A DNA stretch of 64,000 bases, taken from contig NZ_SDLV01000003.1 in assembly GCF_004916905.1 (NCBI RefSeq), forward strand, positions 124,001 to 188,000, given 5' to 3'. The notes below the pieces were generated by a model that was given only the letters and a program-made list of their open reading frames with translations, ran no database searches and was not told where the DNA came from. Numbering within the stretch: position 1 is the stretch's first letter; each line of letters begins with the position of its first letter. Source of the stretch: Chryseobacterium candidae (GTDB taxonomy: Bacteria; Bacteroidota; Bacteroidia; Flavobacteriales; Weeksellaceae). The translations under genes and the position numbers were made by a program. Positions 1 to 7,861 of this stretch are shown here, one piece after another.

Positions 1-1
1 T

Positions 2-157
2 TTAACATTAGGAATGAATGAAGAACTCATTAGAAAAATTACAGGGCATAAAGACTATAAATCTTTTAAAAAATATGTTAATTTTTCAAAAGAAATGGTA
101 GCCGAAAATTTACATTCACATTGGACTGTAAAGAAAGAACCTGAAAAAGTGGAATAA
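2..157 (+). CDS. Tyrosine recombinase (phage-type integrase), C-terminal fragment
   Basis: Only the last 51 residues lie in the window; the gene starts upstream. The reading frame from base 2 ends at TAA 155-157. The segment GHKDYKSFKKYV has the spacing of the catalytic core end of tyrosine recombinases: the His after the conserved Gly, and nine residues on the Tyr nucleophile. These enzymes cut and rejoin DNA at att sites through a 3'-phosphotyrosine. Its place at the edge of a mobile-gene region (resolvase, ArdA, restriction-modification, excisionase-like gene) fits the integrase of an integrated element. Which element it serves cannot be told because the N-terminal part is missing. Confidence 0.85.
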   Translation, partial: LTLGMNEELIRKITGHKDYKSFKKYVNFSKEMVAENLHSHWTVKKEPEKVE

Positions 158-230
158 CAAAAACAATATTTTTTAAGAATCTGATATTTGCCACCGCAGA
201 AATCAGTTTTTTTATGAGCGGTTTACCAAA

Positions 231-280
231 CCTTTGATCGCTTTTTCAACATATACATCATTGAATAATCAATCATACAT
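231..280. repeat. Imperfect 50-bp direct repeat, copy A
   Basis: This stretch aligns without gaps to 11521-11570, with about 39-40 of 50 positions identical and a fully shared core TTGAATAATCAATCAT. Copy A lies just past the integrase stop and copy B just past the end of the replication-initiator-like gene. The spacing (about 11.3 kb) and the cargo between them (resolvase, ardA, restriction-modification, peptide export) suggest element ends or attachment-type sites, but this is inference. The rest of the 158-547 gap holds only this repeat and one terminator. Confidence 0.5.
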
Positions 281-305
281 ATGAAAATACTCATATAGAT
301 ATTTT

Positions 306-346
306 AAGAGCCTGACCTATTACAATTGCATAAGTCAGGCTCTTTT
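306..346 (+). terminator. Rho-independent terminator after the integrase
   Basis: An 11-bp perfect stem (306-316 with 334-344) encloses a 17-nt loop and runs into a short T stretch. It is the first strong hairpin downstream of the integrase fragment on the plus strand. Confidence 0.7.
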
Positions 347-547
347 ATAATAGTTCACAACCATAAAAATTGCGGAATCTTATTATTTTGAAAAATTAGC
401 AAGTAACTAAATTAAGTACCATATTAGCTATATAGAATAATAAAAGCAACTCCAACGCTTCGATAGTAAAAATAGCTCGCTTTACCTTGTTTCCGATTTG
501 TCGATAGTGATAATTATATTTTCTTTGGCTGGTCGCCCCTAATTACA

Positions 548-1135
548 TCAGATGTTATTTTTCACTTTCTGAACAGTTCCAATGCTGACCGAACAGATTT
601 TAGCCGTATCCCTGATAGAATTTCCTTTCTTTAGGCTTTTAATCACTTCTTTATACTTAGATAGAAAATCGTCTATACTCTCCGTAGAACCTTTCTCTCG
701 CCCCTTATAGATGCCCTTAGCCTTTGCAAGTGCAATACCTTCACGCTGTCGTTCTAAAATGGTTTCACGTTCCATTTCGGCGATGTTTGCCATAACAGAG
801 ATTATAAGTTTGAATGCCTGATTTTCTTTTCCTTTAATCAAACTTTCTATTCCGAGGTTATCTACTTTGAGAATAACACCCTTTTCTTTGAAAAATTCCA
901 GAGTCGTAAGAATGTCATACAAGTTTCTTCCGAGCCTATCAATAGAACTTACCGAGACGTAATTTATTTCTCCCCTTTCAATAGCTTTTATAAGCTCTTT
1001 TCCCTGAGTTCTATCCTTAAACGGACAAGAACCACTTACCACATCAATAAAAACCTTTTCTCCCTTTGCTTGGCGTTCCTCCTGTCTTGCAATGTTCTGC
1101 GATCCAGTTGAAACTCTAATATATCGTGCTTTCAT
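548..1135 (-). CDS. Serine recombinase (resolvase/invertase family)
   Basis: A 195-residue protein of usual size for small serine recombinases. The N-terminal catalytic domain opens with YIRVSTGSQ, where Ser9 is the nucleophile; Arg67 and Arg70 in DRLGR are the expected active-site arginines. A long helix follows at about 112-140 (dimer interface), then a basic C-terminal helix-turn-helix at about 165-190 (GNSIRDTAKICSVSIGTVQK) that binds DNA. I start it at the ATG whose product begins MKARYIRVST, as usual in the family; the frame is open for nine more codons upstream. Such enzymes resolve cointegrates or invert DNA on mobile elements. It sits 59 bp downstream of ardA on the same strand. Confidence 0.88.
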   Translation of the reverse strand: MKARYIRVSTGSQNIARQEERQAKGEKVFIDVVSGSCPFKDRTQGKELIKAIERGEINYVSVSSIDRLGRNLYDILTTLEFFKEKGVILKVDNLGIESLIKGKENQAFKLIISVMANIAEMERETILERQREGIALAKAKGIYKGREKGSTESIDDFLSKYKEVIKSLKKGNSIRDTAKICSVSIGTVQKVKNNI

Positions 1136-1194
1136 AATTGTAAATGTTAAAGCACCCCGCATTTAAAGCAAGGTGCAAAAGATTGTTATTGTAA

Positions 1195-1725
1195 TTAGTT
1201 TCTGAAGTAATGTCCGTTTGATTCAAAATAATCATACATGATGTTCCGTGCTGTACTTTCCCAGTCAATACAAACATAACTCGGCAGATTGAAAGGGATA
1301 TCGTCCTCGTATAGATATTCCACGAACTCAATATCATCTGCAAACTCACCATAGTAAAAATTGTTTACGTAATCATAAAGGCTTTGAAAGTCCATTTTAC
1401 CAAGATTATCCAAACAAGCTTCGTACACCTCTGCCTCATAATCTGATCCATCTATCTGATAGGCAATATCATAGATATCTTTGGATATATGGCACTCGCT
1501 AATCAGCCCTAGTTTTTCAAACAGGGAACAACATTCATAATCTTGTAGCATGAATTCAGGGCCAGATTCATCAGAATGAAGCTCATACATTGCTGTAAGT
1601 AGCTCATCATAATTTGAATAATCCAAAAGGTTTAACCATTTGCCATGTAGGCTTGCATTGTTGTACTTTGCGTACGTTCCGACATAGATACTTGCTGTAT
1701 CCAAAGAATTTTTTAACTTTGTCAT
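1195..1725 (-). CDS. ardA: ArdA family antirestriction protein
   Basis: The 176-residue product is strongly acidic throughout. It carries the ArdA N-terminal signature IYVGTYAKYNN followed by LHGKWLNLLDY and YELHSDESGPEFMLQDYE. ArdA proteins are elongated dimers that mimic the charge and bend of B-form DNA and occupy the binding site of type I and related restriction-modification enzymes, so incoming mobile DNA is spared. Length matches the family (about 160-180). It is divergent from the restriction-modification operon starting at 2139, so an enzyme and a potential inhibitor share one intergenic region. Gene family is clear; whether it acts on the neighbouring enzyme is unknown. Confidence 0.85.
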   Translation of the reverse strand: MTKLKNSLDTASIYVGTYAKYNNASLHGKWLNLLDYSNYDELLTAMYELHSDESGPEFMLQDYECCSLFEKLGLISECHISKDIYDIAYQIDGSDYEAEVYEACLDNLGKMDFQSLYDYVNNFYYGEFADDIEFVEYLYEDDIPFNLPSYVCIDWESTARNIMYDYFESNGHYFRN

Positions 1726-1770
1726 TGTAGATAAGTTTTTGATTGAACACTGAAATTTATTTTACACACT

Positions 1771-1806
1771 CCCCATTCAATATTAGTAGTATTGATGGGG
1801 TTTTTT
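1771..1806 (+). terminator. Terminator-like hairpin upstream of ardA
   Basis: A stem of about ten base pairs (1771-1780 with 1791-1800, one bulge) is followed by six T on the plus strand. No plus-strand gene ends here, so it may stop antisense transcription or belong to an element end; on the minus strand it would lie in the ardA leader. Confidence 0.45.
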
Positions 1807-1824
1807 GTTGCCTTTTAGTAGTCG

Positions 1825-1839
1825 AAAACCGTGCCAAAT
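1825..1839. repeat. 15-bp repeat, copy 1 (AAAACCGTGCCAAAT)
   Basis: The exact 15-mer recurs at 13658-13672, with partial similarity on both sides. Both copies lie upstream of minus-strand mobile-element genes and a little way past a hairpin. It may be a binding site for an element-encoded protein or an element end; the function is not known. Confidence 0.4.
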
Positions 1840-2097
1840 GTTATAAAAATAGGCTGGAATTCAGTGAAATAGCAGAAATATTTTGAATCCGTAGAAAATC
1901 TCTTCAAACCTGTACTAACTCTAGGCAGTAGTCTAAAAATGTTCAAAAAAAAGTACTGAGGTTTTTACACCTCCTGAAAACTTTGCCCAAATTTCTAAAG
2001 GTGGGGGTACTACCAAAAACTTGTCCTATGGTGGGGTGTTTTTGTTTAGATACCTCTTATACTGTCACATATAAAAAAGATCTTTTAATATTTCAAA
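1840..2097. other. Non-coding region between ardA and the R-M operon
   Basis: No ORF is supported. The only pattern is a pair of G-rich direct repeats, GGTGGGG at 2000-2006 and 2030-2036, about 30 bp apart, the second followed by five T. This kind of G-rich, iterated intergenic DNA occurs near transfer or replication origins of mobile elements, but nothing here proves that. Confidence 0.3.
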
Positions 2098-2122
2098 TTG
2101 AAGATTTTTAATGATATTTTTG
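2098..2122 (+). promoter_or_regulatory. Putative promoter of the R-M operon
   Basis: TATTTTTG at 2115-2122 matches the Bacteroidota -7 box TAnnTTTG. The nearest TTG (2098-2100) is only 14 bp upstream, shorter than usual, so the -33 element is doubtful. Transcription would start about 10 nt before the ATG at 2139. Confidence 0.45.
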
Positions 2123-2138
2123 CAAAACAATTTCAAAT

Positions 2139-4349
2139 ATGACTTTTACAGAAGCGAAACAGGATTTTGATAATAAATACGAAAATATAGCTGAGTTTGA
2201 ATGCTTTATTCAAGCACATTTGTCCTTTGGAAAAAAGATAAATTTAAAAAAGAAGAATGGAACTAAAAACGAACAATATTACAAATGGCAGTTTTTATAT
2301 TCTATAGTACAATCAGGACTTTATATTAAAGATTATATTGGTACAGAAATTCATTTTCCAAAAGGAAATAAGTCTTCGGCACCACTAAAACTTGATGGAG
2401 CAATTTTTGATGATACCTCTTGGTTTGATAAATATAAAGATTATCACGAAAATGGAAATAATGAAAGTTTAGAATGGTTACGAGAACACTTAATTGTTGC
2501 ATTAGAATTTAAAAAAGAAGATAATAAGAATATAGGAGATGTTTGGGATAAGCAATTAAAAGCTTACTTAAATGAAAGTAGAAGACCTTTTTGTTTAGCA
2601 ATTCTTTATGATACAGAAAGACTTTATTTATTTCGTAAGCACAACAATAAATTTTTAAGATATAGCGAAGAATTTAATACCAAAGGTGAAGATAGTAAAA
2701 CCAAAGAATTGGCTTTACATCTTCCAGACCCATATATTAATATCCCAAGTTTTGAAGATATTTTAGAATGGACTGAAGCTAAAATGATTGATCGTTCAAA
2801 GAGAGGCATAAAAGAATTAGATATTATTTCAGGAGTACATTCTACACAAATTAATAATGCTATGAGTGCCATTTTACGTACAATGGATAAAGTAGGAAAG
2901 GTTGACCAAGAAGGTTTTAAAATTCTTATACAAATTCTTTCGCAAAAAATATTTGATGAGAAAAGAAACGAAAAACTAAACAATCGTTTTTTGGATTTCT
3001 ATATTACTGAAGAAGAAAAAAATTATAAAACTCTTGCCGATAAGGCATTACAAGGATTTATTAAAAGGATTGATAATTTAAGAACTGAAGCATCAGGAGA
3101 ATATTATCGTATTTTAAAAGATAATCCTTTAAATACAAAAAATGAAAATCATATAAAAGTACTGATTGAGGTTGTGTATCAATTTCAAGATTATTCTTTT
3201 GTTCGCTCTCATAAAACTGATCTTTACCAATTAGTATTTTACAAGTTTGCAACACCATTTTCAAAAGATGCAAATGCACAATTTGTAACTCCTCTACCAT
3301 TAATTGACTTTTTGGTAAGCATTGTAAATCCAAGAAATGGCGAAACTGTAATTGATCCTACTGTTGGAATTGCTGATTTTCTTTCAGTTTCTTATGTAAA
3401 CTCAAACAGTAAATTAGATGATAACAATATTTTTGGAATGGATATAGATGAGCAAATGGTAATGCTGGCTACATTAAATATGTTATTGAATGGTGACGGA
3501 AATGCAAAAATAAAAGCACAAGCAGGCTACGGTTCTTTACTTTCGAAATTTGACCATAAAGGTGAAGTACTAGAGTTAATACCAAGCATGAACCAAAAAG
3601 GAAATTGGGACAATCGGCCAGATGAAAAGCAACTGAAAAAATTTGATGTGGTTTTAACCAATCCTCCCTTTGGAGAAGATAGAGCCTTTGTACCAAAAGA
3701 CGACAAAGATCTTGAAATGATACAATGCTATGAACTTTGGCATTTATATGGAAATAAAGTATCTGATTTCGACTTATTGGTCAATGATTTAAAAACAGAT
3801 GTAAATAATTCCATAATCCAAACTAAGCATAAGAAAGGAGCAAAATCTAAATCCAAAATAGATTTGGGAGTTGTTTTCCTCGAAAATGCCTACCGCATTT
3901 TGAAAGAAAATGGAAGAATGGGCATTGTACTTTCTAATTCTATTGCTAGTATCGACAGCCATAAAATAGCAAGAAAATGGCTAATGGATAAAATGCGCAT
4001 TGTTGCCATTTTTGATTTACCAGCCAATGTATTTGCCGAAACAGGTGTAAATACGTCAATAATTGTAGCATACAAACCCAATGAAAAAGAGCTTGCAAAG
4101 CTAAAAGCGCAAAATTACGAAGTCTACTTTAAAGGCATTGAAAAAGTAGGCTATGAAGTAAAGACAAGTAAACGAGTAAAATTCTTTTCTCCAAACTATA
4201 AAATAAATTATGAAAACTTTGAAATAGAAATTGACAAAGACGGTAGAGCTTTGCTTGATGAAGATTTTACTGAGACTATCGCTGACTTTAAGAAATGGTG
4301 CTTGAAACAAGAAAAATCTTTGCAAGATATTTTTATAAAAGTTAAGTAA
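2139..4349 (+). CDS. Restriction endonuclease-N6-adenine methyltransferase fusion (BcgI-like A subunit)
   Basis: A 736-residue protein with two activities in one chain. The N-terminal domain (about 1-170) has a PD-(D/E)xK nuclease arrangement: Asp86 in LKLDGAIF and Glu123-x-Lys125 in ALEFKK. A helical linker (about 230-370) leads to a gamma-type N6 methyltransferase: SAM motif I around DPTVGIADFL (406-415) and catalytic motif IV NPPF (508-511), then a helical C-terminal part. This order, with a separate specificity subunit 2 bp downstream, is that of BcgI-like type IIB/IIG systems, in which one protein cuts and methylates and the partner reads DNA. Motif I has Ala where most relatives have the second Gly, but methylation is still likely. 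A type I HsdM is the alternative; the nuclease domain argues against it. Confidence 0.8.
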   Translation: MTFTEAKQDFDNKYENIAEFECFIQAHLSFGKKINLKKKNGTKNEQYYKWQFLYSIVQSGLYIKDYIGTEIHFPKGNKSSAPLKLDGAIFDDTSWFDKYKDYHENGNNESLEWLREHLIVALEFKKEDNKNIGDVWDKQLKAYLNESRRPFCLAILYDTERLYLFRKHNNKFLRYSEEFNTKGEDSKTKELALHLPDPYINIPSFEDILEWTEAKMIDRSKRGIKELDIISGVHSTQINNAMSAILRTMDKVGKVDQEGFKILIQILSQKIFDEKRNEKLNNRFLDFYITEEEKNYKTLADKALQGFIKRIDNLRTEASGEYYRILKDNPLNTKNENHIKVLIEVVYQFQDYSFVRSHKTDLYQLVFYKFATPFSKDANAQFVTPLPLIDFLVSIVNPRNGETVIDPTVGIADFLSVSYVNSNSKLDDNNIFGMDIDEQMVMLATLNMLLNGDGNAKIKAQAGYGSLLSKFDHKGEVLELIPSMNQKGNWDNRPDEKQLKKFDVVLTNPPFGEDRAFVPKDDKDLEMIQCYELWHLYGNKVSDFDLLVNDLKTDVNNSIIQTKHKKGAKSKSKIDLGVVFLENAYRILKENGRMGIVLSNSIASIDSHKIARKWLMDKMRIVAIFDLPANVFAETGVNTSIIVAYKPNEKELAKLKAQNYEVYFKGIEKVGYEVKTSKRVKFFSPNYKINYENFEIEIDKDGRALLDEDFTETIADFKKWCLKQEKSLQDIFIKVK

Positions 4350-4351
4350 CT

Positions 4352-5857
4352 ATGAGTAACACATACAGAAAAATACCAAATTCAATCTCTTTCAACTCTA
4401 TTATTGAAAAAGACTACACTTTATCTTCTTCTCAATATATGGATTTAATAATGCCTAATAAAAATTTTCTGTATGTAAAAGACTTTTTGAAAAGAGGTTT
4501 ACAAAGAAAAGATTTAGGTGTTGAAGTTGGTTCATTGAATTATATTGGACAATCGACACATTATTTTATTAAAACAAAAGCATTACAAGCACATTCATTT
4601 TTACCAGAAATTACAAGCGAAACAACTTTGCCAATTATGCCAAATTCATTTATAGAAATGAATTTAAAACAAGGCGATTTGCTGATTTCAAAAGACAGCA
4701 ATATTGGAGAAGTAATAATTTTAGATAAAGACTATCCAAATTACATGCTATCAGGTGCAATCTATAAATTACCTGTAATTAAAAATAAGTATTATTTATT
4801 AGCATTTATAAAGCATGACATTTTTAGAGAACAATTGGATTCTATGGTTCCGAAGGGTGCAACTATTCGGCATGCAAAAACAATGTTTTTGGATTGTAAA
4901 ATTCCAATGCCAAATAAAGATGCAGAAAATATAATCAAATTTGTTGAAGTTTTAACACAAGCCATAATAAACAAAGAAAAATTAATCAAAGAACGACACA
5001 AAGCCATTTTAAAAACTATAGAAACTGAATTGTTAGAAAACCAAAAATCAAATCAATTTAGTTTTGAATTACCAAGATTTAATGAATTAAAAGAAGTTGG
5101 AAGAATTGATACTGCAAGATATTCTTCTGATTATAAGAAATATGAACATTTAATTCAAAATTACAAAAATGGATTTTTCAAATTATCACAACTAGGATAT
5201 ACTGTAAGCAGAGGGCAAAACCTGCAAATCTCTAATATAGGAGAAAGTTTTTATTCCAATAGTAATATTAATGGCTTTTATAAATTAGCTGTATCTTCTA
5301 ATTTTTCTGAATATTCAACAGTGGAGAAATTTAATTATTTGGGTAATCCAGGATCATTAAAAAAGATAGCAAAAGGAGAAATCATTTTTTCAGCAAGAGG
5401 AGCTCAATTTGGAAGAGTTGTTGTCTTCCCAGAAAACATCGAAAATACTATAACAAATATTGATAGCTTAGTTATTAAAAATGATGTTGCAAATATTGAG
5501 CAAAATATTTTTATTGCTATGTTTCTTAATAATTTGAGGTGGAATAAGCACATTTATAAAATAGCAATTACAGGTTCAGGTGCAAATAGTTTAACACAAT
5601 ACCAAAGTGATGATATTAATTTTCCAAACTTTGAAGCAAGTAAGCAAAAAGAAATTGCATTACTTTACTACAATGCTCAAATGGAGTACAAGTCCGACAG
5701 TTTTACATTAACTGATTTTTTAGATAGAGATAGTGAATATAATCAAAAAGCTGGTATCTACGAATTAGACAAAACAGCAAAACTATTAAAGACGCTCTTG
5801 AATAATGCTATTGATAATATAGTAAATGACAAAGATGTGATTATAAATTTTTCGTAA
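4352..5857 (+). CDS. Restriction-modification specificity (S) subunit
   Basis: The 501-residue protein starts 2 bp after the stop of the nuclease-methylase gene, so the two are co-transcribed and probably translationally coupled. It has the two-fold layout of HsdS/BcgIB proteins: a first target-recognition domain (about 1-190), a charged helical spacer (about 195-235, rich in Lys and Glu), a second recognition domain (about 245-430) and a C-terminal helix. Each recognition domain would read one half of a split DNA target. Segments such as ISKDSNIGEV and IIFSARGAQFGRVVV are typical of these domains. No break is visible, so the system could be active. Confidence 0.82.
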   Translation: MSNTYRKIPNSISFNSIIEKDYTLSSSQYMDLIMPNKNFLYVKDFLKRGLQRKDLGVEVGSLNYIGQSTHYFIKTKALQAHSFLPEITSETTLPIMPNSFIEMNLKQGDLLISKDSNIGEVIILDKDYPNYMLSGAIYKLPVIKNKYYLLAFIKHDIFREQLDSMVPKGATIRHAKTMFLDCKIPMPNKDAENIIKFVEVLTQAIINKEKLIKERHKAILKTIETELLENQKSNQFSFELPRFNELKEVGRIDTARYSSDYKKYEHLIQNYKNGFFKLSQLGYTVSRGQNLQISNIGESFYSNSNINGFYKLAVSSNFSEYSTVEKFNYLGNPGSLKKIAKGEIIFSARGAQFGRVVVFPENIENTITNIDSLVIKNDVANIEQNIFIAMFLNNLRWNKHIYKIAITGSGANSLTQYQSDDINFPNFEASKQKEIALLYYNAQMEYKSDSFTLTDFLDRDSEYNQKAGIYELDKTAKLLKTLLNNAIDNIVNDKDVIINFS

Positions 5858-5875
5858 AAAATAAACAAAATAATC

Positions 5876-6031
5876 ATGCCAGAAAAAAGCAAAATATGAT
5901 CTTTCCAATATTACCGTTGTAAAAGATTTAAGCAATTATCATAAAAACGATTGGGTTAAGAAGATATAGACCTGAGAGAAATTCAATTCAAATATGATTT
6001 ATTAAATTTCTTTAAGTTTGCATTGAATTAA
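5876..6031 (+). pseudogene. Remnant of a small decayed gene
   Basis: After MPEKSK the frame breaks at once, but the next frame continues YDLSNITVVKDLSNYHKND, and a further shift gives DLREIQFKYDLLNFFKFALN before a stop. Three pieces lying in order with two frameshifts look like a decayed ORF of about 50 residues following the S subunit. I do not recognise the family; it could be the start of a lost accessory gene of the restriction-modification operon. Confidence 0.35.
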
Positions 6032-6055
6032 TAAGGCACAAAATTTGTAGTTTTG
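6023..6055 (+). promoter_or_regulatory. Putative promoter upstream of the hairpin repeat
   Basis: TAGTTTTG (6048-6055) matches TAnnTTTG, with TTG at 6023-6025 and 22 bp between them. A transcript would start near 6062 and read through the large hairpin into the gene at 6257, giving a leader of almost 200 nt. Confidence 0.5.
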
Positions 6056-6096
6056 CGCAAAGACATCAACGAAAAATAATAAGTGTAAAGCTTATT

Positions 6097-6216
6097 GCTT
6101 TGTTAGAAAAATTTGGCGATTTTGAAAACACACGGAGCAAAAGTTAGACACCCACCCTACGGCGTGGGCGTTCTGCTTCTGTGTGTGGGTTACGCCAAAT
6201 ACCTTCTAACAAAGTG
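6097..6216. repeat. Large imperfect palindrome (nested hairpin) of about 120 bp
   Basis: Outer arms pair CTTTGTTAGAA (6098-6108) with TTCTAACAAAG (6204-6214), then TTTGGCG with CGCCAAA (one bulge), then ACACAC with GTGTGT. A GC-rich inner hairpin is formed by CCCAC (6151-6155) and GTGGG. The sequence GCTTTGTTA occurs just inside the left arm and again outside the right arm (6229-6237). This layered fold is much richer than a terminator and is probably a mobile or repeated palindromic unit. The boxes face the wrong way for an integron attC site. Confidence 0.6.
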
Positions 6217-6256
6217 TGAATAGCTCACGCTTTGTTATTTTATAATACATTATAAA

Positions 6257-6820
6257 ATGGGGTATCTACACAAAATCATTGAATTAGAAAAACAAAAGAA
6301 CTTTCGAGAGATTGCTACAACTCTTTTCATGGAAGCCGAAATCAGCTACAACCAGACTGAATGGAGCGAGAAAAAACCAAACATGAAATACTGGGAGTTT
6401 GTAAGCAAAACAAAGCACCTTCTCAATCAAGAATTTCATAAAAACATTATGTTTGGCGACTTACAGCCTAATCCACATTTAATAAATGCTTATAAAATGA
6501 TTGGCGGAAAAGGCGAAATTGCATTTTGGAGAGAAGACAAATATCCCCTTGACGGAGCAATAGCACGTCTTATGTTCACCCCGACAATTTACATTTACGC
6601 AAAAGAATGTTGCGAAGTATTTGAAGAAAAAATAGGCAATAAACCATTATTCATGAGTGGCTTAACTCCACAGGGAGTTGTTAACAAATACAATTCTGAA
6701 AAAAATACACTCAAATCCCCTACAAACTACACAAACAACAGCTCACAAAGTGGATGTATGGGAGTTCTATTGCTAATAATGGGAATTATAAGCCTACTAA
6801 TATTACAAATTAACTTTTAA
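6257..6820 (+). CDS. Unknown protein with C-terminal membrane anchor
   Basis: I do not recognise this 187-residue protein. It has no signal peptide; residues about 1-145 look like a soluble, mixed helical domain with many aromatic residues (WEFVSKTKHLLNQEFHKN). A Ser/Asn/Thr-rich linker follows, and the last 20 residues form one hydrophobic segment (MGVLLLIMGIISLLILQINF), which suggests a tail-anchored inner-membrane protein facing the cytoplasm. It is the first gene after the large palindrome and probably heads a short operon with the two genes that follow (14 bp and then a 4-bp overlap). Confidence 0.6.
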   Translation: MGYLHKIIELEKQKNFREIATTLFMEAEISYNQTEWSEKKPNMKYWEFVSKTKHLLNQEFHKNIMFGDLQPNPHLINAYKMIGGKGEIAFWREDKYPLDGAIARLMFTPTIYIYAKECCEVFEEKIGNKPLFMSGLTPQGVVNKYNSEKNTLKSPTNYTNNSSQSGCMGVLLLIMGIISLLILQINF

Positions 6821-6834
6821 AACAATTATACATT

Positions 6835-7155
6835 ATGAAAAAAATGATTTTTACTTTAATGTTCGCATTACCAACACTTTATTTTGCTCAGGAAGAAAAA
6901 CCGAAAGAACCACAAACCGCTAAAGAGTGCGTCTTACCGAAAGATTTTAAAGAACCAATAAAAAACAACCGTCTTAAAAAGTTTGTAGCCATAGACAATG
7001 GAGTTAGCGAAAAGGACATAATTATAATTCGAGCGCAAAATGGTTTTGGAAGCGGGATTTATACGCTATGCGTTAAAGAGCAACCAATCCAATATCAAAA
7101 AATAGGGACAGTTTTTATGCGTGAGGGGAAAAATCCATTTAATAACGCAAAATGA
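6835..7155 (+). CDS. Small secreted protein of unknown function
   Basis: The 106-residue product starts with a clear signal peptide (MKKMIFTLMFALPTLYFAQ) with the usual AQ cleavage end of flavobacterial exports, then a Lys/Glu/Pro-rich stretch and a compact domain with two Cys (near positions 32 and 80) that could form a disulfide. No family recognised. It lies 14 bp after the anchored protein at 6257 and its stop codon overlaps the start of the next gene. Confidence 0.55.
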   Translation: MKKMIFTLMFALPTLYFAQEEKPKEPQTAKECVLPKDFKEPIKNNRLKKFVAIDNGVSEKDIIIIRAQNGFGSGIYTLCVKEQPIQYQKIGTVFMREGKNPFNNAK

Positions 7156-7340
7156 TACTGCAATTACAAGCGCAAACAAGTTGTTTTCCTGCAATCAAAT
7201 TCAGACCATACAGCATTTGGGATGATGTATCACTTATTTTGACACTGTTTGTGTTTCTCATTCTGTATGTAGGTAGCATTTATTACCTTATGTTAGGGTT
7301 GAAACTAGTTATTAATGTACTAAAAAACATTTCAAAATAG
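7152..7340 (+). CDS. Small single-pass membrane protein
   Basis: A 62-residue protein whose ATG overlaps the previous stop codon (ATGA), a sign of coupled translation. One strong hydrophobic segment spans about residues 27-55 (VSLILTLFVFLILYVGSIYY). No family is recognised. The three genes from 6257 to 7340 look like one unit, possibly two membrane proteins working with one exported protein. Confidence 0.5.
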   Translation: MILQLQAQTSCFPAIKFRPYSIWDDVSLILTLFVFLILYVGSIYYLMLGLKLVINVLKNISK

Positions 7341-7453
7341 AAAAATGTTAAATAATTTACAACCGATCGTATAATCTTGTCAGATTTTGTTGTCATATAG
7401 ACATAAATTAAAAAAAAGACAATGTTAAAATTTGTTAAAAGTAAAAGCGATTA

Positions 7454-7485
7454 TTTGGTCGATAATTCTTTTATTTATAGTTTAG
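7454..7485 (+). promoter_or_regulatory. Putative promoter of the peptide-export operon
   Basis: TTTG (7454-7457) and TAGTTTAG (7478-7485, one mismatch to TAnnTTTG) are 20 bp apart, the standard spacing. The transcript would begin near 7492, leaving a leader of about 70 nt before the leader-peptide gene at 7560. The upstream part of the gap (7341-7453) is AT-rich with nothing I recognise. Confidence 0.5.
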
Positions 7486-7559
7486 CTATTCAATAAAAAA
7501 CACGAGTGCACAAATGTTTTTTAGAATTAAGTAAATATTAATTTTAAAATCGAAAAAAA

Positions 7560-7700
7560 ATGAATTTATCGAAATTAAACGTACAAGAACTTAGTACAAA
7601 TGAAATGAGAGAAGTTGAAGGAGGTCTATATCCACTTTTACTTTTAGGAATCATCGGAGGAATGATGTATGCTCACTATGCTGCTGGAGGACTAGATTAG
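7560..7700 (+). CDS. Double-glycine leader peptide (bacteriocin-like precursor)
   Basis: A 46-residue ORF. The first 22 residues (MNLSKLNVQELSTNEMREVE then GG) form a typical double-glycine leader: amphipathic, with Leu, Met and Val at the expected intervals before the GG cut site. The remaining 24 residues are hydrophobic and glycine-rich (LYPLLLLGIIGGMMYAHYAA, then GGLD), like a small class II bacteriocin or signalling peptide. A C39-peptidase ABC exporter and its HlyD adaptor lie in the same operon and would cut after GG and export the core peptide. There is no Cys, so no disulfide or lanthionine bridge. Toxin or signal cannot be decided from sequence. Confidence 0.78.
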   Translation: MNLSKLNVQELSTNEMREVEGGLYPLLLLGIIGGMMYAHYAAGGLD

Positions 7701-7724
7701 TTTTAAAAAGTATAGTAATATATT

Positions 7725-7820
7725 ATGGATAATAAAGATAATAATGCAGATTATTTTGCACCATTGACTATTCTTTTCATTTTAGCATTTGCTGCTATTT
7801 GGCACTATATTTCTTTATAG
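7725..7820 (+). CDS. 31-residue membrane peptide, possible immunity or second peptide
   Basis: An ATG-started ORF 24 bp after the leader-peptide gene and before the internal terminator. After a polar start (MDNKDNNADYF) it is one hydrophobic helix (APLTILFILAFAAIWHYI). It has no GG leader. Position directly behind a bacteriocin-like precursor and ahead of the attenuator suggests a small immunity peptide or a leaderless partner. The ORF is short, so it could be spurious, but the start, composition and spacing look real. Confidence 0.5.
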   Translation: MDNKDNNADYFAPLTILFILAFAAIWHYISL

Positions 7821-7861
7821 AAGCCTCAAAATAAGCTTTTTACAACCATAATATTAAATAA

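Noticed and set aside
2139..5857. Classical type I R-M system (hsdM/hsdS/hsdR)
   Set aside because: There is no helicase-type HsdR gene, and the methylase carries its own nuclease domain, which fits a BcgI-like arrangement.
6097..6216. Integron attC site
   Set aside because: The GTTAGAA and TTCTAAC boxes are in the reverse order to attC (GTT at the 5' side, AAC at the 3' side), and there is no integron integrase or cassette array.
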